Source of the DNA: Parastagonospora avenae f. sp. tritici 18332-5 | Lineage: Eukaryota > Ascomycota > Dothideomycetes > Pleosporales > Phaeosphaeriaceae | Length of the DNA stretch: 64,000 bases | Direction of reading: 5' to 3' | Assembly: GCA_022559985.1 (NCBI GenBank) | Contig: JAFJTR010000017.1 | Span: 62,001-126,000, forward strand | Shown: positions 11,351-22,175 of the stretch, one piece after another | Layout of the letters: every line of letters begins with the position of its first letter | Position numbering within the stretch: position 1 is the stretch's first letter | Translations under genes and position numbers: made by a program | The notes under the pieces: model-generated | Told to the model about the DNA's origin: nothing | Databases searched by the model: none | The model's input: only the letters and a program-made list of their open reading frames with translations

Positions 11351-14300
11351 ATGACCAGTAATGGCGATGCTGCATTAAACGCACCCTCTGCCCCCGCTGC
11401 AGCCCTCGGCGACCGTCCCCGCAGCACCCCAGAGCGAGACTTAGCACCAAAGACGTCCTCCAAGGCTGCCTCGCCGTCGTCCAAGGAGAACCGCCCGCTG
11501 CCGTCCAACGGCGACCACGAGCACGACCATGACGATGCACAGAACGAGTCTGAGGCCGAGACGGTCGTGCTCTCGCCCGAGAAGAAGATGATTAAGAAGG
11601 AGCGCATCGACGACGACGACGATGCCCGGCTGCGCTCCATCAAGGAAGAATCCCGCGCCCCGACGCCGCTGAGCAACGGCCAGCGACACGCCAGCAATGG
11701 CAAGGACCTCAAGCTCAACGGCGCTAAGCACGGCTCCCAGCGCGATGCGAAGAGCCCGCCCACGTCGCCCAGCAGCCGCACCACGTCGCGCCACACCAAA
11801 GACACCAGCCCGACCGACTCGACCAAATCGCCCGTCCACGCCAATCTGTCACCCACGCAGAACGCGACGCGCGGCCGCAGTGCCTCCACCGCCGAGAGCC
11901 GCAAGCGCAAGCTGCGCGATGACTCCTTCCCCAAGTCGATTGAGCCGCCGCGACAAAAGGCGAGGACCGAAGGCTTGAAAGAATCGCGCCAGCCTGGTTC
12001 CCCCGCAACCCCAGGATTCGGGCGCCCCCACAAGCGTTCGCAGTCGACCCAGTCCACGGCAACAGGGGTCGCCGGCCGCAAACGCAGGGAAACCACTAGC
12101 CTTGCCATGTCAATCGAGCCCACGCGTTGGCCCGAGGACGATAGTTCAGACGACTCCGATTCGGCGCCCGCACACACGCCAAATCTCCAGCAGCACAACC
12201 GCGTCAAGCGCTCCTCACACCGCGCCCTCACCTCACCCGCCCGGACCATGCCCAAGAGCAAGACCGACAGGTTCGGCGCCACCCGTCTAGCACGCGAGAG
12301 CGAAAAGGGCGACCTGGACGCGGTCAAGGAAGCGTATGAAGAGTCGCCCGACGAGCTCAATCAGGTCGACTACGCGGGCATTGCGCCGTTGCAGAAGGCG
12401 TCTTTGCATGGCTGGGCAAATGTCGTTCGCTACCTCATCAGCAAAGGCTGCAATACCGCATGCGAATCCAACGACCGCGACACACCGCTCATTGATGCCG
12501 TGGAGAACGGCCACCTCGATGTTGTTCGCTTGCTGCTCAACGAAGGCCGCGTAAACCCGCACCATTCGAATAAGAAAGGACAGCGTGCAATTGACGTCAT
12601 GGACTACGAAGACGAAGACGCAGAAGAGATCGAGAAGGCGCTAAGAGAAGCGATGCGAAGAGAAACCAACACGTCAAGAGACGACAAACCGCCGGAGCGA
12701 AAGCAAGCAAAGACTGCGTCAAGACTTCTGTACAACGAGTACAACGTGGAAACCTTGATCGAAAAAGCTGGAGACGGCGACATCTTGGCTGTGGGAGAAT
12801 TGATCAACAGCAACATCAAGCCGAACATTACCTGCGGCGTGGCAGCAGCAAGAGGTGGACATTACGACATCCTCAGCATTCTGCTTGCGAGCGGCCTGAA
12901 GGCGGATCCTGATCCATCGAAGCATCCAGAGACTCCCATGACGGTCGCCATCGGCCGTGGCCACACGAAGATCATCCAGCTCCTTTTGGAGCAAGACAAC
13001 TTCGATCCAACTCGACGGAATAAGGAGGGCAAGACGTACTATGAGCTCGCAGAGGAAAAGGCTGGCCCTCGATGGGAGCTGGAGCGTGATGTGCTCAAGC
13101 GTGCCTATGACGAGCACAAAGGACAGCACAGGAGTCCTCGCAGGCCTAAGAAGGAGCCCCCAAATCTCTCGGCAATCCGCATGAAGCGCAACAGCTTACC
13201 AAAACGGGACCGTTCGTCCTCTCCCCGGCAGGAAACGAAGCGTGCCCACCTCACGAAGTCATCGACTGTGCCGAACCCTCCGCAAAAGTCGCGGCGCCTC
13301 ATGTCAGGTAAGGAAATGGCAAATCGAGAAGGCAAGAGACGGAAACGGGTAGTAGACGACGAGTCATCAGAGGAAGAGAGCGAAGAAGATGTGCGGCCTC
13401 CGACGAGAAAGGTGAAGCCACGGTCTTTTAGCCTCGGCGAAGAAGACAAGCCAGCCAAACGACCGTTCAAAGCCCAGTCCGATGACAATGACACTACCAA
13501 GCGAAAAGTACGTGCACGGTCTAATGAAAGCGAAGACGACCACGCTTCAAAGCCTCCAACCAAAGTTCGGAAGCCCATAGAAAAGCCGGCTAGCGCGAAG
13601 CCCACTCCCGAAATCGATTCACCAGACGAACGCAAAATTGTCAAAAACAAGATCAAGTACAAGACAATGGACGACAAAATCAGAAAGCGCAAGATGTCTG
13701 ATGCTTCGACCGACGATCGCAGCATCAAGAAGACACCGAATGTCTCCGCCAAATCTACGCCTGCTCCTCCAGAACGGACTGCAACCCCCGAAGCCGTGCG
13801 CGAGCGCCGTCAAGAAGAGCAGCGGCTCGAGACGGAGGCCAGGAAAAGGGCGGCCGAGGCAGCAGCGCAAGAAGAGAAGCGGAAAAAGGAAGAGGAGGAA
13901 GCTGCTCGCAAGGCTGCGGAAGAAGCCGAGGCGAAACGAAAAGCTGAGGCTGAGGCCGAAGCGCAACGAGAAGCACAGCGCCAAGCCGAAGAGGCCGAAA
14001 ATGCTCGAAAGCGCGAAGAGGAAGAGGCACAGCGCCGCGCAGAGGAGGAGGCGAAACGTCAAGAAATGCTCGCGGCTCGACAAGATCGCTTATCCAAGCT
14101 CCCACGCGCCCTTCGACGAGCTTGCGAGCTTGGCCACAACCGACCGCTTCATTTCTCTGGCGAAGAACTCGGTATATCTGCAGTATTCCTCCCTCTCTTC
14201 TACGCGACCTCGAAAGACCTTCACGAGCCGGTGGGTTTGCACAACAAGACCTACGTCTGCTCCTTCCAGCTCGTTGGCATACTCGGCCTTCCCGAACTTG

Positions 14301-14740
14301 ATCTCGCGCACCTCGATGCCCCGTACGTCGACTGGCCCCGCATACCCGTAACGCACAAGCAACGTGACGCTATTCTGCGCCAGTACGATGTATCCCTGCT
14401 AGCCCAAGACTTCCGCTTCCCGATGGAAGGCACGCCCGACTTCAACTACGCCAAGATTCAAGAGAGTATCAAGGAAGCCAAGAATCAGTTTCTTACAATG
14501 GACGGCCTCTACTGGATCGAGGAGAGTCTGATGCGCGCTGAAGTCGAGAAGGTGGAGAGTCTGCAGCCGCTGCTCAAGGACATCAAGCCTGAGTGTAGCA
14601 GAAGACGCGTACGCCTCGCCGAAATCGACGACAACGCAAAATTGGAGCAAAAGCAAAAGCCGCGCAAGAGTTTCATGGATATCGTGATGAAGCCGGAAGT
14701 GGCGAATGGCGTTGTGCATGTTAATGGCGATGTGGGATGA
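11351..14740 (+). CDS. HOS4: Hos4-like ankyrin repeat protein (Set3 complex)
   Basis: Single exon, about 1,129 residues; the frame opens with GTG at 11348 but the first ATG is at 11351. Order: a long basic/acidic disordered head (1-310) with KR-rich patches; a first ankyrin block (about 315-425) with TPLIDAVENGHLDVVRLLL; a second ankyrin block (about 465-570) with an MTVAIGRGHTKIIQLLLEQ repeat; a disordered Lys/Arg/Ser region; a charged coiled coil of Glu/Ala/Arg/Lys (about 813-913); and a conserved globular end (about 915-1045). The architecture matches fungal Hos4, the ankyrin subunit of the Set3 histone deacetylase complex. The family call is from architecture and memory, not alignment. 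A 471-codon open frame on the opposite strand is a composition artefact. Confidence 0.7.
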   Translation: MTSNGDAALNAPSAPAAALGDRPRSTPERDLAPKTSSKAASPSSKENRPLPSNGDHEHDHDDAQNESEAETVVLSPEKKMIKKERIDDDDDARLRSIKEESRAPTPLSNGQRHASNGKDLKLNGAKHGSQRDAKSPPTSPSSRTTSRHTKDTSPTDSTKSPVHANLSPTQNATRGRSASTAESRKRKLRDDSFPKSIEPPRQKARTEGLKESRQPGSPATPGFGRPHKRSQSTQSTATGVAGRKRRETTSLAMSIEPTRWPEDDSSDDSDSAPAHTPNLQQHNRVKRSSHRALTSPARTMPKSKTDRFGATRLARESEKGDLDAVKEAYEESPDELNQVDYAGIAPLQKASLHGWANVVRYLISKGCNTACESNDRDTPLIDAVENGHLDVVRLLLNEGRVNPHHSNKKGQRAIDVMDYEDEDAEEIEKALREAMRRETNTSRDDKPPERKQAKTASRLLYNEYNVETLIEKAGDGDILAVGELINSNIKPNITCGVAAARGGHYDILSILLASGLKADPDPSKHPETPMTVAIGRGHTKIIQLLLEQDNFDPTRRNKEGKTYYELAEEKAGPRWELERDVLKRAYDEHKGQHRSPRRPKKEPPNLSAIRMKRNSLPKRDRSSSPRQETKRAHLTKSSTVPNPPQKSRRLMSGKEMANREGKRRKRVVDDESSEEESEEDVRPPTRKVKPRSFSLGEEDKPAKRPFKAQSDDNDTTKRKVRARSNESEDDHASKPPTKVRKPIEKPASAKPTPEIDSPDERKIVKNKIKYKTMDDKIRKRKMSDASTDDRSIKKTPNVSAKSTPAPPERTATPEAVRERRQEEQRLETEARKRAAEAAAQEEKRKKEEEEAARKAAEEAEAKRKAEAEAEAQREAQRQAEEAENARKREEEEAQRRAEEEAKRQEMLAARQDRLSKLPRALRRACELGHNRPLHFSGEELGISAVFLPLFYATSKDLHEPVGLHNKTYVCSFQLVGILGLPELDLAHLDAPYVDWPRIPVTHKQRDAILRQYDVSLLAQDFRFPMEGTPDFNYAKIQESIKEAKNQFLTMDGLYWIEESLMRAEVEKVESLQPLLKDIKPECSRRRVRLAEIDDNAKLEQKQKPRKSFMDIVMKPEVANGVVHVNGDVG

Positions 14741-15365
14741 AAGACGTGAACAGGGTCACATGGCTTTGGCTTGCTTAACACAACATTTGTATATTTATTG
14801 ACGAGAAGCACTCCGCCAGCAGTGCTTCTCTTGCTACAAAGATCCCAGCGCCGAGCGCGCTCGAGGGATGGAATATGTCATGATGACGGACGGTGGAAGG
14901 TGAATGGGGTACAATGTTTGCAGACGAGACATGTACATTGAGATGAACAAATGTGATGATTGGGACGGGATGCGAAGGAAGGAAACGGATAGGACTTCAC
15001 TGTGCATATGGAGAATATCGATGTATTGAAACAAGACTATGCTTCATATAACCGCGCGTGTATGCCTGAACTACACTCCTATGAACCATGATCCGCGATT
15101 GAGAGAACGACAACCTGCAACCGCGCGTGTATCCCAAACCAGGATAGTTATTCATAGAAAACATGAGGTTTGGACGGCGCTACGCAACCGCCCTAAGTTA
15201 AGCCCCACTCGCCCCCGCTTCGCTCCTGCACGTCTGATCTTATATCAAGTCACTCTGCAGCCATCCCATCAAATACCAAAACACTATTTCTACCTTCATC
15301 TCATACCACTTCCACACCCCATCCCCATTCCAATTTCCCAAACGAACTCGTACCGTCCCGCAATC
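14741..15365. other. Intergenic upstream of Par14-type isomerase
   Basis: No gene seen. Contains the 3' region of the Hos4-like gene and a C/T-rich leader (15280-15350) before the next ATG. Confidence 0.45.
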
Positions 15366-15810
15366 ATGGCGCCGAAATCAATGTCCTCATCTCAATCCAC
15401 CATTGGCAAACTCAAGCCTGCAACTTCGATTAACGTGCGCCACATCCTGTGCGAGAAACACAGCAAGAAAGAAGAAGCCGTCGCGCGCTTGAATAAGGGG
15501 GAGAAATTCGACGCCGTGGCGCGGGATATGAGCGAGGACAAGGCTCGACAGGGTACGTCTGCAATCTCACCCTGAACACCTTCACGACTCCTGATCGTCT
15601 TTGCACATATGACGCAGTTTTCATTTTGATTTAAGATGTGCTAATAGTGATCTAGGAGGCAGTCTTGGCTGGAAAACCCGCGGGCAATTATTGCCTGATT
15701 TTGAAAAAGTAGCATACGACCTCGAGCCGAGTACGACTAGTAGTCCGAAGATAGGCGAGGTCAAGACGCAGGAGGGCTATCATATTGTCATGGTTGAGGG
15801 GCGGAAGTGA
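15366..15810 (+). CDS. Par14-type parvulin peptidyl-prolyl isomerase
   Basis: Exons 15366-15552 and 15656-15810 (103-nt GT-AG intron, phase 1) encode 113 residues. After a basic/Ser-rich head the single parvulin domain shows INVRHILCEKHSKKEEA, then GGSLGWKTRGQLLPDFEK across the intron, and the closing GYHIVMVEGRK. There is no WW domain, which separates it from Pin1/Ess1 and fits the Par14 (human PIN4) class, linked to ribosome biogenesis and chromatin. It acts by cis-trans isomerisation of peptidyl-prolyl bonds without preference for phosphorylated sites. It is convergent with the HET gene, with only 43 bp between stop codons. Confidence 0.88.
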
Positions 15811-15853
15811 ATACACTTACACATAAATCATTCCCTTGTTTACTATACGCTAT

Positions 15854-18022
15854 CTACAATACTATCAAATCTCTATCCTGCACGCTATCGAATTTCTCAA
15901 ATATCCTGCGGTTCAGCTGCACCGTGGCTTCGAAGCGCGCTTTTATCTGGCCGCGTGTGAGAGTAGATAGGAGTGCGTGTTTGTCGGGGCATGCGGTGGG
16001 GTAGAGGGATGCGTTGGGGTCGTATGCGGCGATTGTGGCGAGGCCGATGCGTGTGTGGTTGTCGCCGTGGGGCGCGAGGATCATGTATGAGCGCACCTCT
16101 TGGTCAAGAATCATCGGCTCGTGTACACCGTGGAGATATGGGCGGCGCTCTCCAGTGCATTTTGCGAGTTGGGCGAGGATGATGGAGGTGTGGGAGGTGG
16201 ACGTTAGGTCAAAGTATGCGGTACACAGGTCGTATATCGTGTATGAGGTCGGGTTCTCTTGGGCTAAGTAGATGCTGAAGTCGTCTACATGGATTGTTTG
16301 GGTGGAGGGGTGGAAGGTTGCGGGGATGGCTTTCGTTCGCAGAGTGAGACTTGCAGCTACTAGTTCGCCGTCTGGATCGACCCCGGATAGCTGAGACGTT
16401 ACTTCTATGACTGAGGCCAGTTCTTCGGTAGTTGGGAGGACTCTGAAGTCTGAGTGATGGCTGCTTGATGCCCAGGACCATGAAGGGGCTCTCCATTCGC
16501 TCGTTGATGGCTGTGGCTCTCTCTCGGTAAAGTACCACAGCAGACTGGGAACAAGCTTTTGCCTCCACATGCCAGCAATGTAGTCATCTTCTATCTCAGC
16601 GGCAAATAACTTGGCTATGCCCGACAATGCAGGGTATATGTCGCTGAGATTTGTAAGAGACAGTGCGCAATATTCGCCCACAATCTGGTACCACAAATCC
16701 AGTGGTGCAGGGTGCGAAGAATGTGGTCCGATGCAACTGAAACCATTTGTCCGGCTCGAATCGGAAATTCGAGCCCGTTCCATAGCCTGCTCCAGATTCT
16801 CCCCACCACATTCGCATGCGATTGCGTGGTTGCATTCCCATATCACTTCCTCGCCAACGAAATGCAGAACGCGTGGAGAAAGGAGACGTTCCTGATAGAC
16901 CCAGCCACGCTTGAGAAGGGGCAGGGAGGTAGCATCGTGGTCGAAACTCCTCCTTGCAAAGAGCTGGCGTTCAGTTCCGTCTGGAAAATGGACATTCAGG
17001 ACCGGTGATCCAATTTGGTGTGAGAATGGCTGATCGTATGGTGTATACAGCCCACCATCCGCATCCTTCGCAGCTGTAGCAGCCAACGTGACATACGCGT
17101 TGCGATATATATTCGCCATGTTGGCACTCTGCTCGTGCCAATCCTTCTTATCCTTGTCGTCTTGCACAATGCAAAGTGAGTCTATCCACAAGAAGGGCAC
17201 TCCCAGCTTTCTGGTGAACGAAATCGCATCTCTAAATGTCTTGGGTAGCTTTTCCCAGGGAATGGCCTGGCGGTAGTCGTTGAAGGTGGCTAGAGTACTG
17301 CGCAGTATTGTGTTCGGCGGATACCCCCAACAGTGAGATAGACATGCATATTTCGTGCCTGCATCTTCTTCTGTGATTTCGTGGACTCTGACGCTATTGT
17401 TGCGTACGTCTAGTAGCCGTCGTGGGAGATCTGATTTGGCGTTGGACGTGCAGTCGTGTCCTTCATCGCACTCTTTTATCCATCTCTTGACTGTTTGCAA
17501 ACTCTCGGGCGAGTCCGTATCGCATGGGACGATGCGTTCCACGCAGCCTAGTCCGCCAATACGATGGCCGTACACATCGCAGAAGAGCATGTCATCGGAA
17601 TGGGCATGATAATAGCTGGCTAGAACGATTCGATGGCCTTGAATCCGGAATGGGAGGAACAGATAGTTGTGTGAGCATTGCAGTTCCGCGCAATCTGGTA
17701 GTGATGGAAAGGTCTCGGAGATGGCAGTGGTGCGTAGTGTACACTGTGGGCAGCCTTTCCGAGCTGATTCTTGCGCAGCGGCAAGGGTATACTTCGATAT
17801 TTCTTTGAGCGGACAGTCAAATTCGGCGTCTACATTTTGTCCAATTCTTGGATGGAGGGTAACCAGGGGTACATCCTCTTCTTCGTCCTCTTCTTCAGCA
17901 TTTTCTTCCAGATCCGACTCGTGTACCGAAGATTCAGGCGTATCGTCCATATCCGCATCACTAGACTCCATCGTCTGAGCCCTTGAAGGGCTCTCCAGAT
18001 CCATGATAAATGTCGAGGTCAT
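15854..18022 (-). CDS. Intact HET-domain protein
   Basis: Uninterrupted 722-codon frame, start MTSTFIMDLESP. An acidic head (about 20-50, Glu/Asp runs) precedes a Cys-containing region (CPQC and CDEGHDC). The HET core is about residues 225-335: KYACLSHCWG, then LGVPFLWIDSLCIVQDD, then NMANIYRNAYVTLAATAA. Further on come RGWVYQERLLSPRVLHF and RAPSWSWAS, both standard for full-length HET proteins. HET proteins trigger cell death after fusion of incompatible hyphae or act in allorecognition and defence. The partner or trigger here is unknown. Unlike the HET loci at both window edges, all conserved blocks are present and the frame has no break. Confidence 0.85.
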   Translation of the reverse strand: MTSTFIMDLESPSRAQTMESSDADMDDTPESSVHESDLEENAEEEDEEEDVPLVTLHPRIGQNVDAEFDCPLKEISKYTLAAAQESARKGCPQCTLRTTAISETFPSLPDCAELQCSHNYLFLPFRIQGHRIVLASYYHAHSDDMLFCDVYGHRIGGLGCVERIVPCDTDSPESLQTVKRWIKECDEGHDCTSNAKSDLPRRLLDVRNNSVRVHEITEEDAGTKYACLSHCWGYPPNTILRSTLATFNDYRQAIPWEKLPKTFRDAISFTRKLGVPFLWIDSLCIVQDDKDKKDWHEQSANMANIYRNAYVTLAATAAKDADGGLYTPYDQPFSHQIGSPVLNVHFPDGTERQLFARRSFDHDATSLPLLKRGWVYQERLLSPRVLHFVGEEVIWECNHAIACECGGENLEQAMERARISDSSRTNGFSCIGPHSSHPAPLDLWYQIVGEYCALSLTNLSDIYPALSGIAKLFAAEIEDDYIAGMWRQKLVPSLLWYFTEREPQPSTSEWRAPSWSWASSSHHSDFRVLPTTEELASVIEVTSQLSGVDPDGELVAASLTLRTKAIPATFHPSTQTIHVDDFSIYLAQENPTSYTIYDLCTAYFDLTSTSHTSIILAQLAKCTGERRPYLHGVHEPMILDQEVRSYMILAPHGDNHTRIGLATIAAYDPNASLYPTACPDKHALLSTLTRGQIKARFEATVQLNRRIFEKFDSVQDRDLIVL

Positions 18023-20343
18023 GTTTCCGTATAGTCAGGCTCAGGATTCATCGATGTAGCCTAATAATCTCAGGGCTTTCCAGCTTGAATCTGTCGAGCC
18101 CATCACAGTTCTCGCGGCGCAGCAACGTGCAGTAGATGCAGAGTCATGTTGTCGCGTGGCTGACACTTTGTGGCCCCTGGGCGCTCAACCTGCTGCATTG
18201 GCTGCGGTGAGATGGGCAGCAGTATATACGAAGTATACGCAGTATTGCTGGAAGTGAACTTCAACAGCTATGCCCTGCGCACAACTCCAGACTGCCAGAC
18301 TTCATCGGAGTCGAAAGCTACAGTAAACGACGTGTCTGGCTTGGGATGGACACCTCGCGCGGGGTAACAAAGTCAGGTGGGGGCGGTGCGGCGCGGTCCA
18401 GCGCCTTCCGCTGTAGGATCCGCCTGATGGAGTCTCTCTTTGAAGAACATCTAACTGTAGTTGATTTAGGCACACAATATAGAGGTCGATTCAAAGAAGA
18501 CCGAAAGAGGCTTTTCGATGAACAACGGCCCCTGACCTGCGTCCTCCTCCGTTAAGTAGACAGCTAATATCCCGCACAGAAAATGAATAAATTCCACCAA
18601 GACCACCGCTTCTCTGTGCTCTCAGACCCATGCCAATCGCGCAGCCGTATCCCATGAAGATGTTGACGGGAAACGCTTCCGCTCGTTTGGGGCGATTGTG
18701 AGTACTGGAGGTAGACGTTCGAAGTGTTGAGTCGGTTGAAAGCCTGACGTGGAGTGGACGTCAACAAACAAGGGTCGGTCGCTGTTCGAGGGTGGTCTTG
18801 GTGGAATAAAAGGGCTCTGGGGCGGTTCGGTTGGCTGTAGCGCTGGACAGGATTCGAATTTACGACTCTCCGTGTTACATGTATTGACTTGGTGTAACGA
18901 GGCGTTGAATTGGTGTTCGGAGAGAGTGGTGTCGAGCGCTATGGGGCACCGCCCTGATCAAAAGATATACTGGAATTCATGGGATATATACTAAGTATCG
19001 TGTTTCGCAATGGCGGAATTCCGTGCCTCTCTTTCAGGTCAGATTGAGAACATTTTATGTTGAGCGGGTCGTTGTCGCTACATTGCAAAATCTGTTCCCA
19101 GTCATTAAAATTGAATTGAGAAGCGCACGAGGGTCTGCGCTGCTTCAAACACCACCTGAACGCTGTATTCGTGCGATGCTCAATGACATTGTCATGTCTT
19201 CGTGGAACAGAATGCGGCTCATTGGGGGTTCAGGGATGTAGCGTCCCTCATCGGGTTCGAATTGGCGTAGCCTCTGTCATGGAAAGACTTGATTGAAGTG
19301 ACAGACGGCTTGTTCGAGTTGTGTTGCGCTACATCGGCGGCACCGCCAGGATCAAATTATTTGCAAAACATTTCACTTCATAACTATACCTCGCAGGATC
19401 AACAGTTTGGGATACAATCACGGAAGAGCCTGATGGGGAGTGACGATAGTGGGACGACTGAGTTTCAACATAAGCATGGAAGTGTTGGGGTCCGCATCTG
19501 CCGTCCTGCATGTGTTACTTGGGCGCTTCGAGACGAGCATGTATCCTCTCGGTTAAGCAGCGAGCCTGCTGCTGCATGATCCTACTTAGGTACAAGGATA
19601 GTTGAATAAATGCCGACGTTGAAAGCGATGTTGCATAAGCTCATGGTGTTTTTGTAACGCGGCGGGATGATATGGCGAGAAAGAAGGAATATGTTGCGCA
19701 TTTTTCATGAAAAGGCCGACTAGTTCCTCTCCTCCAATCGAAATGTGATCGTACAATTGACTTCGATCTGATTTCATTCTGATTTTTCGACGCAAGAAGC
19801 GTTCAGATCTATGTGATATATGTCGTCCCAAGGAAATGAAGATGGTACGGGTGTGGCGTCGGGTCTGACAATTTGTGAACTGGGCCCAAGACCGAGTATT
19901 AGCCAAATAAGGCGTACTGCTGGGCGGTACGCTTAGTTTCATGATTATAAGCCAAGAGATGCGAGAACACTGACCTGGTGCAATCGCACTCGATCCTGGA
20001 GGAGATCGCAAGATGAACAAGTTCCTTGTTCACATCGCCGCGCATCCATCCCACCACTTCGCGAAGCCACCACATCACTTTCACCCAATCATTCTATCCT
20101 AGCGCGCATCAAACGTCCCGTCCGTAACTTTGAATGGTCGACGCAACGGTGCACATCCCGGACGCGTGGTCTGGCAGGTTTCCACGCGGGAAGATCAAGT
20201 GGTTCCAGCCCTATGACGTATGCGCACATCCCTGTCAAAACACGGTTGACAACGTCGCACCTGTACAACTGCGGCACAGAATCCTGTAAAAGTTGGAGGC
20301 TGTGATTGCAGATGAGATCACTAGCTGCGTATGATGCAAGATT
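18023..20343. other. Long intergenic region, no supported gene
   Basis: About 2.3 kb with only short frames. A minus-strand frame starting at 20084 (MKVMWWLREVVGWMRGDVN) could be a small exon but has no recognisable continuation. TTCGAAT-containing sites at about 18855 and 19255 do not fold as tRNAs. Confidence 0.4.
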
Positions 20344-20366
20344 AGGGGTTTGGTGGGGATATATAT
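20344..20366 (+). promoter_or_regulatory. AGGGG stress element and TATATAT box
   Basis: AGGGG (20344-20348), the core of the fungal stress-response element, is followed by TATATAT (20360-20366), about 135 bp before the ATG at 20498. The spacing suits a TATA box with a 5' leader of about 100 nt. It suggests stress-regulated expression of the small glycine-rich protein; this is inference from motif and spacing only. Confidence 0.4.
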
Positions 20367-20497
20367 GGCTCGGCTGCCTGATTCGGGGCACTCTATATGC
20401 AACAAATCTCATCACATACTATTACAACTTCTGAAAGACCTAGAAACCCATCAGTAACACTTCATAATATTGATCATTCGACAAATAAGACGCAAAA

Positions 20498-21062
20498 ATG
20501 GCGAACAACAACGAGTCGAAGACCTACAAGCAACAGGCCGGAGAATACTACAACAAGCAGTATGAGAGCTGGATGCCCTGGATCGAGGACAAGTACCTGA
20601 GCTGGTTCACCAAGGACAACAAGGCTTCATATGCCACGAAACGTACGTCATCCCTTTACCCTTTGCTTTGCTCCACAGTTCACACTTCGTCCTCATACTA
20701 CCTCATCGAAGTCCGAGCTAACACCTTACCCAGAGAACCTTGACAAGTCAAAAGTCACTGGTATCGAGCAAGTCGACAACCTCCAAGACGGCGTCAACGG
20801 CCTCGTGTCAGGTCAAGTCGGCAAAGGTGGTCTCGCCCAACCCCTCGGCGATGCGATCTCGAAAGAAGGCATCAACCGCGCCGAACGCGGCGGCAAAGAC
20901 GAGAACGGAAAGCCAATCGAGAGCCAAGGCCCGCTTGGTGGATATGGACAAAGCGCTGCTGACGGCGTGAAGAGTGGTGCGGGCAGCGTTGCAGGTGGTG
21001 CAAAGAGTGCGGGCGGGTACCTAGGAGGAATGATGGGTGGAAAGGATGGAGACAAGAAATAG
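20498..21062 (+). CDS. Small hydrophilic glycine-rich protein
   Basis: Exons 20498-20642 and 20734-21062 (91-nt GT-AG intron) give 157 residues. The head is aromatic and charged (YYNKQYESWMPWIEDKYLSW), the middle reads NLDKSKVTGIEQVDNLQDGV, and the tail is rich in Gly/Ala/Ser with a repeated GAG-S-AGGAKSAGGYLGG pattern ending in GKDGDKK. I recall similar short proteins in many Pezizomycotina without assigned function. No signal peptide or clear membrane span is seen; the tail is likely flexible. The AGGGG/TATA arrangement upstream suggests regulated, perhaps stress-linked, expression. Confidence 0.75.
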
Positions 21063-22175
21063 GCTAAGGAAATGGTGGACATAATAACGAGAAGAGATTG
21101 ATACCATGATACCTTTGGCGGCATAGATTGTTTGATGACGGCTTACGAAACAGTATTGAGCGTCGGAATTCTTGTTTATTGATCAAATCTTCATACCTTT
21201 GCGTTCCGTTTCAAAGCCGCTGCTTGCATCTGATCACGGAGCAAACTTGATGCTGTCCAAGATCGTTGTGCAGGCTCATGATATTTGGTGTGTAACGGTC
21301 GGTCCCATCTGGGCGAACACAACCTTGAACTTGTCGCATCCATGGGCTCGGATTGATGGCACCATGATCCGAAGGTAAACAGCAAGGAGGAGGGATCCTG
21401 CCCCTTGGTACAGGATGTTGCATTGCGGCAGAAACATCATGGGCTTTGGTGGTTTCGAGGAGTAGCGGGAGAATTTTGTCGCCGAAAAAGAAGCGTTGTA
21501 CAATTAACGGCAACTTGCTTCCAATGGCGCAAAAAATGACTACTCATCTATCAAATACTGTTGTCGCTCCTTGGTTTGCTAGTGCTTTGCTCGAAACTCT
21601 ATCATTGCCAGCAGCAGCGGTATGCACAGCCTGGGTTTGTCGGGGGAATGCCTACGATAGTGTGCAGAGAGAGCATGTTGAACGAAAGTTTAGCTAGGAT
21701 GTAGACAGAAAACGGTCGACGGGCGTTCCGCACCTGAACCAACAATGGCATCCCTGGACTGCCGAAAGTCCACATCCATCGCTGCTTGGTTCCGGTCTTG
21801 TGGTACCGGCGTTATTATTCTCGACGAATCCCGAGTGGCCAACATCTCGGAGTGTCTCCGATAGATGGCGAATCACAGGTGCACGTCCTCGAACCTTTCA
21901 CAGGAAACCTCGGGAATTCTTATCACGGCTAACGGCTCTTAAAGATCCCTTGGACGCCTAAAGAAAATAACAACGACGATCTTGTTGGTTTGAAACGAAG
22001 CACAGACACAATCTGCCCAGGTAGGTAGGTAGCTACTTAGGTAGTAAATCGCGCGGCGCGACACGCGGGAACACGTGTGGAAGCAGGCACCCAGACCAGG
22101 GCAATGTGTAAGTGGAAGTAGTCATCGATTCGTCTCAGTATTCCTTTTGCTATAGTACAGTTCGTGTCGTTCTCA
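21063..22175. other. Convergent intergenic region, no gene seen
   Basis: 3' regions of the small glycine-rich protein (plus) and the CFEM receptor (minus). A GTAGGTAGGTAG microrepeat occurs at about 22020-22042. Confidence 0.45.

Noticed and set aside
10945..12360. 471-codon open frame on the minus strand
   Set aside because: It lies antisense to the Hos4-like gene, has a Ser/Arg/Leu-rich composition with no domain, and is explained by the GC-rich codon pattern of the sense gene.
18850..18870. TTCGAAT sequence resembling a tRNA T-loop (also near 19255)
   Set aside because: The flanking bases do not pair as a T-stem, and no anticodon or acceptor stem can be formed at the right distances.
19899..20084. 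Minus-strand frame beginning MKVMWWLREVVGWMRGDVN
   Set aside because: Too short, with no recognisable continuation or domain, although a donor-like site follows it.
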